Shown here piece by piece: positions 50,506 to 62,817 of a stretch of 64,000 nt of DNA. The stretch comes from Onchocerca volvulus (lineage: Eukaryota; Nematoda; Chromadorea; Rhabditida; Onchocercidae). Position numbers and translations under genes: made by a program. The notes beneath the pieces are model-generated. The model was given only the letters and a program-made list of their open reading frames with translations, was not told where the DNA came from and made no database searches. The stretch lies in the NCBI GenBank assembly GCA_000499405.2, contig HG738137.1, forward strand, positions 11,468,121 through 11,532,120, in the 5' to 3' direction. Each line of letters begins with the position of its first letter. The first letter of the stretch is position 1.

Positions 50506-53500
50506 ATGGCTGTTGGTCGACGGCATACCAAATCGTTAAGCGAAGTCAATGTCAAAGAAGATGAAGATGATGCTTTGTAAGTATTTTATGCTAACAAAAA
50601 TTTATTTAATTAAATAACCCACTAAATGAGTGATCGATTATAAGCGATCACTGTCTATGCAGATGATTATTTTTCCAATTAATTACATTTAAATTTCCAT
50701 TTCAAAGTAATTGGTTGAGCAAGTAACTGTGTGAATAATTTCAAGCTAGACAATTAATTAGATTATTTAGGATCTAAAGAAATATCTAAATTAATAATGA
50801 GGCGATTTTATTAAAAATTCAATGATCCTAAGAACAATTTGAATAAATAAAGAAATGCTTCTTTCAAATTAATGATTATATTAATGATTAAATCTAAATA
50901 AATAAGAATACTTTGAAGTTTTTTTCGATTACGGCTCAGCTATCAAGTTAGTAAGTAAGCAGTGTTTGCTATTAACAAGCGAAATTAAATTATGCTGTAA
51001 TAAAAGTATTGACAGTGAATCGAAATAGTGAAAAGCTTTTAATGATGGACGCTAGCATCATTTATGTCGTTGACTTCTTTATTTTTGTAGTCTTCATAGC
51101 GCATTTAATTTGAATTTATTCGAATTTCAAGTTATGAGAAATGAAATTCTCGCTATATGTTCCATCAAAACTTAACGAGCGAGTGAAATAGCACGAATGA
51201 TCGAATTGAATCCCTTCGTAGCAATCTTCATATAGGACAGAAGAATGGATCAATATCCTAGACTAAATAGCTGTATGAGTTCCTTTAAATATACATTAAG
51301 TTTCGATTTTCTAGAATTTAAATTTATCCCTGATTTGAAATTTTAATTTTACATTTTCAGGTTTAAATTTCACGGTACTATGTACAAGTGGACAAATTTC
51401 GTTTATGGATGGCAAAAACGATATTTTGAACTGGAAAATGGTGTTTTGATATATTATAAATCAGAGTCCGAAAAACAGTACGGAAGTCGTGGTTCAATTG
51501 CGCTTCACACTGCACGTCTTGTGGTTAGTTAATATATTGTATTTTGATTTTGAATGTGGAAGTTTTTTTTTTTTTTTTCGATAACTTTCTGTTTATTATT
51601 CTGAGAATATATGTTGTACTGCGGTCTACAGTTAAAAAATTCATGTAGCAAAACAAATGTAAAAATTACCAAGTTAAAGAAAAATGACGAAATTCTGCTT
51701 AGTTTTTTTTTTTTTTTTTTAATGGAATGTAATTTTTAAAAGAAGGTTTTGATTTGTTTTATGAAATTTCAACAAACAAACGATACAGGAGTGATTATTC
51801 GAACGAGCTTTTTTTAACAAATGTAAAAACTACTAAGTTAAGAAGAATGACGAAATTTTCTTCACCGCAAGAGAAATGACAGATTCTACATGATTTTTTT
51901 GATTTGAGTGTAATTTTTTTTTTAAAAGAAGTTTTGATTTGTTGTATGAAATTTTAACAAGTCAAAGATACAGGAGCAACTTATTCGAACGAGCTTTTTT
52001 AACAAATGTAAAAACTATCAAGTTAAGAATGACGAAATTTCCTTCACCGCGAGAGAAATGAGAGATTCTGCACGATTTTTTTGAATTGAATGTAATTTTT
52101 TTTTAAAAAAAAAGTTTTGATTTGTTGTGTGAAATTCAAGCCAAAGATACAGGAGCAACTTATATGGACGAGCTTTTTTAACAAATGTAAAAACTACCAA
52201 GTTAAGAAGAATGACGAAATTTTTTTCATTGCAAGAGAATGAGGAATTCAGCACGATTTTTTCGAATGGAATGTAATTTTTTTTAAAGAAAGTTTTGATT
52301 TGTTATTATGAAATTCCAACAAACAAAAAATACAAAAGAGAAAATGAAGAAAAATTAGCTGTCGAGGGAATTAGATGTAGTTTTATGTACATTTTTTAAA
52401 AGTAATTCCAACGGCTCAAGCTTTACCGAGAAAAAGGGAGAGAGAAAAAACAGCAAAATGTTTCGATATTATCAAATGAAAATTTGGGAATTGTGACTTA
52501 TTCGAATATCTTGTGGGAGATTTCAATTAATGATAAAGCTCTTTTTTCTGAAATATTCCTGCAAATATTCCAAAAAGACTCGAAGAATAGATTTTTCGAT
52601 GATTTGCCTTAACGAACTTTTTTTCGTGACCTCACCAATTTATAACTACTTAATATAATTCATTTTTTTCGAATTGTATACAGCAATTTTTACTTCACCT
52701 ATAGTTACTTGTCATTACAGGAAAATGATGTTGATTTCAATCGATTTGATGTGCTAACAAATGATACTTGTTGGTTTTTAAGAACTCAGAATCCAAAATC
52801 TCGGAATTTATGGTTACGTGCGTTAAGGTATCAAATGGTTCGTTAGATTTTATTATACTTTTTTTTAGTTCAGTCAAAAAAAAAGTTTCTGTTTGTTTAA
52901 GTTTGGTTTACCTATTTGCAGAATAATCATCGTAATACTTTGATTATCGTTCTAATAAAATCCCGAAATTTTATTTTAAATCACAAAAAACCTCGGTTTT
53001 TTAAGTTCGGATCAATCAGTAAACCGAAGAACGATTGTTTGACTGATGATTTGGCAAAAAGCATAGATTACGAACAGTCGCCGTTATATGTAATTTTTAT
53101 TATTTGAATGGAATTAAATTAATATTCTCTTTTTAAAGTCAGTTAAAGTCAGTGAAGGCATTTGAGTTGATAGGAACTTATTCTACTTGGGAATATTGGA
53201 AGCATTTATATATATTTTCTTTTCTTAAACAGTTGTACTCTTTAATTGTCACCCTATGTTGTGAGCGGAAATTTTCGTGTTTTGATTATCTGTTCTTTTA
53301 AGGTCATTTTAGTGTACTTTAATAAAGTTTAAACTTTTTTGTTTCCGTGGAGGTAGATGAAGTAACTAGTAAAAAGTTACAATTAACTCAAATATCTTTA
53401 TTCTTGAATAGAAGAAAGATACTGAGTTAATTAATCAATTGATATGAGCAGTTTCATCATTTTCCAGTTAAAATTGATGAATAAAATGGAACAGTTGGAA

Positions 53501-56500
53501 CGTTTCAACGATATGATCGGACGACAAGCAGTTCGACTAGAAAATTTAATTCATAAAATCAAGGATAACAGAGAAAATATCAGTGCTACTTCACTCCTAG
53601 ATGAAAGCATTGCATTGAATGCTGTAATTATTGCCGTATTGCAGAATATTAATGCATGCGTTCATTTACTTGGAAAACAGGTATTAAAAAGTTTTTCAAA
53701 TGTCAGTGCAATTATTATTCCATTACTTTAGGTCACTTTTTATAGATTAAAAATTGAGAACTGATGAATAATTTAAATAAGCGTACATGATAATCACGTG
53801 CACCTCATTTCACCATCATTAATCATTTCATTTTTCATTATATGTTGTAACTTTTTTGTCCTGTAATAATTTGCATAATTGCCAATATTTGCTTCGCAAA
53901 AACCTGTTTTGGAAAAAATTGGTAAAAATGAACAAACAAAATGGGAAGAGAGTCATTGCATAATTCTTACATAAATAGTTAAAATTTCGGATTTTTTAAT
54001 ATAATGAATTGTACAGATTAAAATCTTTCAAATTTAATAAATTTTGCCTATAATTGGAGATATAGATAGAGAGACAAATGGACATGTAAATAGGATATTT
54101 GTATACTTGCGAGTAAATGCAAATTCGGGATTAATTTTTGTGTTGTAGTTTTTTTTTTTTTCTTTTTGTGAAATAATCTCGAAATTTAATGAAAAACGGA
54201 TGGGTAAGGCAGACAGTCATTTTATCTATTTTTTTTTGTACTTAGTATTTTCCGCATAATGCATAGTTATTTAAAATTTAAAGATTCTCTAATTCATACA
54301 TCCATATCAACATTTCTTCTACTTTCTTTTTTGTCCTTATATATGTCAAATTCTTTTCTAGAGTATCTTTTTTTTTTTTCTTTCACTTTAGAATATTTTT
54401 TCATCAACATTGACACTATTTTATACAATTTAAATCAAGCTATACTATGGGATATGAAATATGGAATATTTATTTTACAATGAAATTTAGAGCATCAAAG
54501 TACCCATTTGTCTTGTCAGCCTGATTTCTCACTGATTCTTTATATCATTCCTTCTGTCTCTATTGTCCACCTCCCATTGTGCATGTATTTGCTTTCCTTG
54601 CGAGCTATTAGTTCCGACATGATGTATTATTTGAACTTCAAAATCGCATGATTTTTTTTTTTTTTTGTGAAAGTAAGTAGAAATTATTCATTTTACCTCG
54701 GATTTTGTCGAAGAAAGAAAATTTTTTTCTATCTTAAAAGTGAAAACAATTGAGCAGTTCCGTTATTAATTTTCTGTTAGTGACATATGCTCTGCCCAGA
54801 ATCGAACATAGCATATGCTGAACATTTACGAATACTTATTTTGATCAAGTGGGACTCCTCATTGTTTTCAAGTTCTTATCTTCTATATCAATGAAATTTT
54901 CCATAAACTACCCTAATTCATCGATTCTTTCGCATGAAAATTATCAGTCACTGTTGAGATTATTGATTGAAATAGCAGCATGACGCTATGATTATATTGA
55001 TTATATTGATAGTAGGAATTATGTCAGAAATATCCAGTTGCAAAACAGATTTATACGTGGTTATAGCAAATGGTTGGGCAGTTTGTTTATAATCTGCTAC
55101 TTTTTTTTAAACTGGCTTTCTATCATGTGTTCTATTTACTGTTTCGCGACCAGTCGGTCAGAAAAGGTCTAGTTTTTTTACAATAATAACTTTTGTGGAA
55201 GCATGATGCTCATATTCCATATTTTTTATTTATAATATTATTTTAGGCAAAAGTCAATCATAATCAATATCACAACGACTGCTGCGAGATGGAGCACAGA
55301 ATCATTGCTAATAGCCATTCACAACGCATAAAAATGGATCAAACATCCGTAATTTTTTATTTTTGTTTTGAATGAATGGTAGAGACAGGTAAAGTATTGT
55401 CTGTACTAAATTAATCATAACGTTCTAGTGAAAATAAGTATTATTTTGAATTTTAATATTATTTGAATCTTTTTCACACCTTTTTTCGCTGCGAAATTCT
55501 GAGATAATTCAGATTACTTTTAGAGATAACTTACGTAGTTTTATGTGGAGTTATGTCTTTTTAGAATATGTCGAATTTATTGAAAGTATCTATTCTCTCC
55601 ATTAAATTCTATGTTTCTATTATTAAATTCTATTTAAGTGAGTAAATTAATTTATTCGTTTTTATCTTATGAATTTCAGTGTTTGTTATGCCTTCAGGAA
55701 CTGAATAATGTTTTAAGTGATGATGATGAACAAGAATGGCATGATGCTTACGATAGCACTCCCCAAAATGTAAGAAAACCTCCCTAGTTTGACTTTTGTT
55801 CATATTTTTGTTAATTTGAAATTACGTGTTTTATTACTTTTTACTTCACTTAATTGATTTTTTTCCTAATTTTTTTTGAAATCTGTTGACAGTAAAACTT
55901 TTGTTGATTAGAATGGGAAATGCAAAGCATCTCAATGCTTCAAAATGTATATTATAAATTATTAAACTGTAAAAGATGCTTTAGCAATTCAAAAGTTGTC
56001 ATTTTTCATAAAATGCACCAAATATTTTTAATATTGAACATATTCATTAGATGTGTAAGATAACTGACATAAAGTATTAATAAAAGTTAATCGATCTGAA
56101 AATATTCGTTACAATTATGATTTCATCCTTGTATCTTATTTTAACTTGAATATTGGCAGTGTTTCATATTTGTGCATTTCATTTCGGAAAAAAAGTTGAA
56201 TTTCTTGTGACATTTTCTGACATTTAATTAGTTGTAAAAGATTATCAAGCGATTTCTCATGCGTATCCCAATTGTCCTTGTATACCAAAATTACTTTATT
56301 TACAGGATAGGTTCAATTGTTTGAAACAAGCAAATATCATAATATCATTTTTTTGCATTGCATTATTTTTTTTTTTTTTTTTTTTTTTTTGCTATTTATG
56401 TCAATTTAATTGATTTTGCGACAATTCCAGGAAAAACAATCGACAAGAATGCCTAATTCAGAATCACAAACTGAGACGAGAGGAACAAATAAAAATTATC

Positions 56501-59030
56501 CTGGTATCGCAGAATCACCCCCCAGAGATGTTACTCTGCCTACATCAAATTTTTTTACAGTAGAAATCAACCAGATTGCGATGGAACAATTAAAATATGC
56601 TCGATCTAGTATTTATGATGATGTTAGATTTCGATTTGATTACCAAATTTCTATTCCAGCAATAGCAAACTCTAAGTCATATCCATTTGGAATTATTCGA
56701 TCAGAAAGCGATACACTGTACGGAAACGTTCAGATAGTTCTGCTTTGAAATTAAAAATAAAATGAAGAAAATTAAAAGGAAATTTTTTCAAATTAAGGTT
56801 TTTCATTTAATTTGAAAAAACACGACAAATTTTTGTGATTAATCAAAATTATATTATTTCCTTCTTTTTATAAAACATTTTCATAATCTTTTTTCAATTT
56901 TTTAGTATTTAATGTATACTTTCTCTCATATTAGTCAATGTATATACCTTAGTTTATTAAGCGGTTGAAATTTATCTTAGAAGAGTTTTTTCATTCTTTA
57001 AAAAAAAAGCACTAAAATAAGGATAATATAATAAGCGTATCTAAAAATGAAGAAATTTATAGGTTTGGCAATTATTCATGAAAGAAGGCAAAATGAAAAT
57101 GTATAGAAGAGAATTAGAAATTAATGGAATAGTCTACGACCCACTGAAAGCTACTCATCTTGTGGAGGTTTTTTTTTTTTGTCTTTGGACTTTTTCAAAA
57201 AAGATGTGGTTCATATATTTGTTGGATAACATATGAAATCTTAATTTCCATGAGTTTAAACTCATGAAAATAAACTATTTCATTCAAATCTATTAGGGAT
57301 TTTATTGAAGAATGCAGTAGTCTAAAATAATAGCTTATTCATCGTTTAATGCATTCGACAATATTAGAAAAAAATCTTTATATTCGCCCAGTATGGAAAA
57401 ATAATCGTAAAAATAATGAGAATGAATTAATAAAATGCTTATTAATCCGTGTTATTTCAGGGTGTATCGGCTCGGGAATATATTCATTATTTTTTTGAAC
57501 CACGATACAAGCGTGAATGGGATGGTTAGTTTGATTTTTTTTTTTGATTTTTTAAAAAAAAAAGTATGGACTGAGGAAGTTTGGAAATATTTGCTCACTC
57601 GCACAATTGTTCCGGTGTTTTCTTTTTTAAGTTTTTGAATAAATTTACTTCAAGGGACATGTGGTTTTCGTTACAATTTATATTTTTAAAGTTATCGATA
57701 TTTATTTGTACAGTAATGAATCTTTCCTCTATTCTATAGTTTTAAATGAATTAATATTGTGAAATCGCTTTGGAATTAAATATGGTAACGCAAGTCCATT
57801 CATATCCTTTTAGATTTTATGAGTTTCAAGAATACGCAAGTAGTAATATGATGAATTTCCAGAAACATTGGTTACCACAAGAGTTGTTGATAGGATTTCA
57901 ATGGATACTATTATAATCCATCAGGTAATGTGCATTTTGCTAAGAGTAGCGTATATTTCTTTTTCTTCATTATACCTCCCATATTCATACATTCAAAATT
58001 ATAAATTTTTCTTAAACTCTGTTTATCTGTTGTCTATTATTTCATGCTTTATTTTTGTTCTCAGTTACATAAGAGAATTTGGCCAGTTGCTCAACGAGAA
58101 TCCTTATTTTGGTCAAACGTACGATACCTTCCGGAAGACAAAAGTCCAGAAGCTTTAGATTTATATATGGTGTGTAATCACGACTGCAATCTTCCAAATG
58201 TACCAGTTAGTTTTTTTTTTTTTAATTTTTTTGAACACTATAATTGCTACTCAAATAAACGGAAGTTTTGAATTTCAAGAGTTATTTCAAAAATTCATTT
58301 CATTTTGAAATAAAAACAAAAAAAAAACAATTAAGAAAGCGTTTTTATAGTTCAATGTTTTTAGTTATTGCATGATTCCAATGTTCGAGTAGGTATGACT
58401 GTAGCGATGCTATGTGAAACAGTTGTTAAAGATGGGCATCAGAAGCCGATGGATAAGCTGGATCGTAATGATATTCAGTGCCAAGTGTGTTATTGTGCAC
58501 AAGGTAGAATATTGGAAAAAATTGTAATCATTTTCAGGAACTTCTTAAATATACATTGGTGAGAAGTTTTGATTGATAACCAATGTTACGATGTGATTTT
58601 TCATTTTTTCCATAGTTTCTATTATCGAAATTTTTTTTTCTGTGTAAAAAATTGATGAAATGAATTATATAAATATATTTTTTTCTCTTTTTTTTTTTTT
58701 CTTAAGGAATGAAGATGATTACGCAATTGCTTAAGACCACTCAATTCATATTCTATACGAGAAGTCCAAGTTTTTTTGAAAGAATTTCTAGTTAATTTAA
58801 ATCTTTTTATGCTCATGCAAGCAAATGTTAGATTTAATCAATCATCTATGACTTAATTTCTTCATTTATTAAATTAAATATATTAAATGAGCAATTTTTC
58901 AGTGAATCCAGGTGGTTGGGTACCAGTATCAGCATTACGTATCCTTTATAAACGTGAATATCCGAAATTTCTACACGGTTTCACTAAATATGTGCTTAAT
59001 AAAATCAAAGCTCAGCCATTGATGATTTAA
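50506..59030 (+). CDS. CERT1: Ceramide transfer protein (CERT/GPBP, StARD11), 14 exons, 584 aa
   Basis: Exons: 50506-50576, 51361-51523, 52721-52837, 52922-53089, 53468-53680, 55247-55348, 55680-55769, 56431-56622, 57063-57167, 57461-57524, 57863-57924, 58065-58205, 58365-58503, 58903-59030. Total 1755 nt, close to the human 598-residue form. PH domain: residues 24-117, with [14 protein letters not shown] matching the PI4P-binding Golgi-targeting PH of CERT. Middle region: 174-244, helical, [24 protein letters not shown]-like VAP-binding motif: EWHDAYD at 297-303 after an acidic stretch. START domain: about 345-584, including [11 protein letters not shown] and [13 protein letters not shown]. 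Ceramide-contact positions known in human (R442, E446, Q467, N504, Y553) align with K424, D428, Q449, N487 and Y539. It moves ceramide from ER to trans-Golgi for sphingolipid synthesis. Exon 4 (118-173) is the least certain part. C. elegans has a homologue. Confidence 0.93.
51652..52330 (+). repeat. Tandem repeat of about 165-185 bp, nearly 4 copies, in CERT intron 2
   Basis: The anchor AACAAATGTAAAAA recurs at 51652, 51816, 52001 and 52180. Each is followed by a (C)AAGTTAAG block, GACGAAAT, a T-run, TGTAATTTTT, AAGAAG.TTTTGATTTG and GAAATT. Copies 2-4 are much closer to one another than to copy 1, so the array grew by late duplication. The copies contain no ORF of interest. Confidence 0.85.
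56623..56748 (+). CDS. In-frame extension of CERT exon 8 (alternative 3' end or longer exon)
   Basis: Reading on past the GTTAGA donor at 56623 gives 41 further sense codons, then TGA (56746-56748), with AATAAA at 56756-56761. Codon use looks like the exon rather than the usual T-rich intron. A second in-phase donor (GTTCAG at 56728) also exists. Use of the first donor best fits the family, since the [15 protein letters not shown] join matches human spacing. The read-through would end the protein before the START domain. It may be an isoform or chance. Confidence 0.3.
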   Translation, partial: VRFRFDYQISIPAIANSKSYPFGIIRSESDTLYGNVQIVLL

Positions 59031-60674
59031 AAGAATCACAAATATTTGCAAGTTTCACTTCTTTGTTTACATCTCTTGTAATTCATTTCCTTTTTTTTTT
59101 TTTTCCTTTTTCCCAATTTTTAGTGCTATTTTGATGTTGTGCCATATTTAGGGCACAAAATCAAAGAAGATAGCATTCTACATCAATGCTTTTAATTACT
59201 TTCACCATTTAACGAATTTTTCAGCATTTTTTCTAATTTCATTCGTATACTTTGTAAATAATGTTAATCCTATTAATTTTCCATCTTAATTCTTTTCTTT
59301 CTTTTCTGTTCTTAATTCGTTCCTAAAACATTGATGATTTCTGAAAACACAAAAATATGTTTTTTAATCCAAGTTTAGCGGTTCTTGTCGGAGTTTCAAA
59401 TCATCTTTTCATTTTTCATTTACGTATTTTTCCATAACTTACTAAATCATTATTATTGGTTATTTTCTTCTACTGTATATTCATCTTTTAAGTTTGGTAG
59501 TATCTTCCCTGGTTAAAAATGACTTAATAAGTTTCGATTATGGTTAATAATAATTTTCGGATTTTTGGCTTAGTAATGTTTCATTTGATCAAGGATCAGC
59601 TGTTATTGCAGTAAATATTTGTTTAGATTATTTTTTCCGTTCTGCCTAGTTTATCAAATCAGCAATACATTCGAGTTGCTAACTTTGATCTTTTCACATC
59701 TTTTTACTGTAATTCAAGATATGCAATTTCCAATTCTCTCATTTCAAACGGTATATGTGAATCAGCTTTTGAATTTCATTTTTTTTTCATGTGTGTTCTT
59801 GACTTTCCTCAATCATTTAATTGGTGCCTATTTGTTGTTCATGACAGATTTATAATAAATTGCTTTGTATTACTTCATCAGTCTTGCTGGAAGGTGCAGT
59901 TTTATTCCAGGTTTCTATAATAATGTTTCTCATATTGATTACAATAATTATTTGAAATGATCCCGGAATGTTAGTTTAAAATATCGAATTTTTCGTTTTT
60001 TTTTTTTTAACTTCAATATTATGGCAGTGAAATGATGAAAAAATTGCTTATACAAAGCACTTTCTTCCAAGAGAATCACTTTTAATGATAATGATTGATG
60101 ATAATTGGTGTTAATGATTCGCTGTTAATGATTCACCTCCTTTGTCTGTCTTTCTCCGAGATATTTGTTTGAATTGTGTATTAAATAATTGAAATTCAGG
60201 AAGAAATATTTTGAATCGCATAAATATTGTAAAAAACAGATGAGAATACATAAATTTGAAAAAAAAAAAAAAAAAAAAAGAAATCCGTTCATTTATTACA
60301 ACGAATAAACTGTAAATCTTTTCGATTGTATAAATCAAATTCGTGTTATTGACATATTCTCTTATGCAATTTTCAGACTAAATGATTCGTTTTTGTTCGA
60401 TTTTTATATTTAATGATATGATAAAGAAATCATATACTCCATACTTCTTTTATCACAACAAAGTATGCAAAAAATTCGAATTTTACTTACTTGCAGAAGA
60501 TTTTTTTTTGAATTAACAATTCCTATTTTTGTCCTAAAGGTTCTGTTTTAAAATTTGAACTAATTAAGACAATTAAGGTGATATCTTGCATTATTTATAG
60601 ATTTATAATGCCTTATACTTACTGGTAATTCATTGAATTAATATCTTTGCACACTTGCAAACTTTTTATACTAG
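59031..60674 (+). other. CERT 3' flank and spacer to LAS1
   Basis: T-rich sequence without exons. A possible distal polyadenylation signal AATAAA lies at 59854-59859; no closer perfect AATAAA follows the CERT stop. A hydrophobic 78-codon ORF (59619-59855) is probably 3'UTR. Confidence 0.4.
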
Positions 60675-60983
60675 TTAGCTTTGATCTTCCGGACTTGCAA
60701 TCTTTTTTTGAATGAATAAGTGAATTTTGGTATTTTGTGGTAAAATGATTAAAATATCCGTACAGTGTGGCATGTTATTTACTAAAAAGAATATTAGTAG
60801 AACGATTGCTTCAGAGAAGTTACGTTTGGGTAAGGAAGAGAAGTTTGCTTTTCTCGAGAGATCGAATCTACAGAATTCGTATTTCAAACTTATCAGGTTG
60901 AAAGTTTCTTCCTTAATCTTCGAATAAAGATTGAAAGCGATTGGTGGATTTCGTGATGTTACAATCGATTTCCCTTTTTCCAT
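60675..60983 (-). CDS. Uncharacterised ORF divergent from LAS1, 102 aa
   Basis: Starts MEKGKSIVTSRNPPIAFNLY only 10 bases from the LAS1 start codon, on the opposite strand. It has mixed codon use and a hydrophobic patch (IVLLIFFLVNN). A 66-codon ORF runs on the plus strand over the same bases (60727-60927). The stretch is less AT-rich than its neighbourhood, so it may be a promoter, a 5'UTR or a small gene. No homologue is recognised. Confidence 0.2.
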   Translation of the reverse strand: MEKGKSIVTSRNPPIAFNLYSKIKEETFNLISLKYEFCRFDLSRKANFSSLPKRNFSEAIVLLIFFLVNNMPHCTDILIILPQNTKIHLFIQKKIASPEDQS

Positions 60984-60993
60984 CCGATAAATA

Positions 60994-62174
60994 ATGACGA
61001 ATTTGAAAGGAGTTCAGGTACCATTCACTAGGTTAGTTGATCACAATATATATTTCTATATAAGATATTGCTAATGGAAGTAGTGCTCAACTTTTAAAAC
61101 AGTAAGATAATGATTCTAAAAAATTTGAAAGTTCTGTAGCAATTTTATGCTGGATATGTTATCTTTTCTCTCGAACTCGTACTCTTGAAGTAAATTTAGT
61201 TTTTACATTTGAATCTTTGATAAGGCTTTCATATAGTCGCAAGATTTGAAATTAAGAATTTTCTTATTTCCATAAGGATAAAAAAAAAGGATTAATAAGG
61301 CAAATATTTTTTTTTCAGACGTGAATGGGACATTGTAACAAATGTATATCGAAGTGATAAAGCATTTGAATTAAAACATGCTGTGGCATTGATCGTATCA
61401 TGGAAGGCGAGGTTGATTTTCCGTACAAATTATACAATGATTTCACTAATTATCAATAGTTTTACGGAAAAACAATTATTTGCCATCTTAATTCAGGATT
61501 GATGAAGTTCAGTATAGGAGTTCTGTGTAGTTATATTCTTGTCTGTAAAAAAATTTATCGGTTGACAGAGTTTTGATATCAGATATTCTTGTTAAGTGCG
61601 ATCGACTGTATCGACAGCGTAGAGATTAACAGGTTTTTGTATCAGTCTTGTTTGTCAGAAATCAAAATATGAATTTTATGGATTATAAATTTTTCTTTAG
61701 TGTCAGGTTTTCAAACATTTGATCTCTCAGACAATTTTTGGTTTTAATTCTTTTTTCATTAGGGTTATTTAGTTATTCTTTGTAGTATTTCTTTCGGTTA
61801 TGCCATAATTGAATGTCGGATACGACTTGCATTCATTAGTTCTCGGAAAGGAATTCTAATTGTTAGACCTCTCGTTATCGGTCATATAGTCTAATTGTTG
61901 CCGGCCATCTTTGGCAAAGTCTTAAGTTTCATCAAATTTATTGGGATATATTTTTGAGTCATACGATGTAAAGTTAAACAAAAAGAAAGGATTTCGGGAT
62001 TTCGATTAGTTTGTACAAACGAAAATAACTCTTCAGATCGGGTGATTCAGTACACGTGGCTGCAGATATGACCGAGATGCTGTTACGCGCAATAATTATG
62101 GATAAGGAGACCAGAAATGATGACTGGTTCAACATTGGAAATGTAAAACTTGCTTATTGTACTGCTATTATCAG
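60994..62174 (+). CDS. LAS1: LAS1-like ribosome biogenesis protein, N-terminal part
   Basis: Three exons: 60994-61031, 61319-61411, 62037-62174. They join as M-T-N-L-K-G then VPFTRREWDIVTNVYRSDKA, then HAVALIVSWKARSG, DMTEMLLRAIIMD and NVKLAYCTAIIR. This is the conserved start of LAS1 proteins. Human LAS1L has SRAEW-DQV, then WRSRSG in the same order, then a leucine-rich helix and a YGMALVRFVN-like segment. LAS1 is the HEPN endonuclease that, with a Grc3/NOL9 kinase, cuts ITS2 during 60S maturation in the nucleus and nucleolus. About 90 residues are visible. Exon 3 ends in phase 2 at a GTTAGT donor, and I found no acceptable next exon before 64000. The HEPN catalytic motif must therefore lie beyond the window, with the minus-strand Ly6-like gene probably inside or overlapping the next intron; otherwise the gene is truncated. 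It begins about 2 kb after CERT on the same strand. Confidence 0.75.
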
Positions 62175-62817
62175 GTTAGTGAGCTTTAAGAATTCTCAAA
62201 GAATTACATAATTTAATTAAATGCGTTATAATTTAGAGATAGGATTGGAATTTAAGCTTGAAAGACAAAAATGATCTCTAGAAGTCAGCATTCTGACGAT
62301 TAGGATATACACGAGCATCCTGTTTTTGCCAAAGTTATTAGAATCAATCTCATCTTCAAATATTTGTAAAAAATGAAGGATTTGTTTCAATTATTGTTCA
62401 GTCTTGTACTCTAGAAGAGATTTTTAAGTTATAATATTATTAGAAAATCGGACGAATTCGTCTTCTGAAAGTGCTCAAGCTGCCCATAACCAAATATACT
62501 TTTACAAAACTAATCTTTTGAATAGTAGTTAAACTGTAATTCGATGCCATTCATAATCTTAGAACTATATGTTATGAAGTATTGTTGAATAGAATACATC
62601 GCGACATACAGAGGGGAGGATTAAACAGTTACAAGCATTAAACTTAAATAAAATTATTTCGAAGAAAAATGATCTGTCAGTAGTCTTTTTGATATGTAAT
62701 AATAATAAAATATTAGACTACGTATATAGTATCAAAAAATAAAGTTGAGAAGATATGATGAAATGAATATTTTTTTTTGGAAGAGTTCAACCATTTAGCT
62801 GAACCAATCAGTAATTT

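Noticed and set aside
52828..52837. GTATCA donor ending CERT exon 3 at 52827
   Set aside because: It gives phase 2, which meets an early stop in the next exon. Extending to 52837 keeps the PH C-terminal helix and an open exon 4.
57868..58158. 96-codon ORF across CERT exon 11 and its intron
   Set aside because: It is the real exon 11 in frame followed by intron read-through. The START homology resumes in another frame at 58065.
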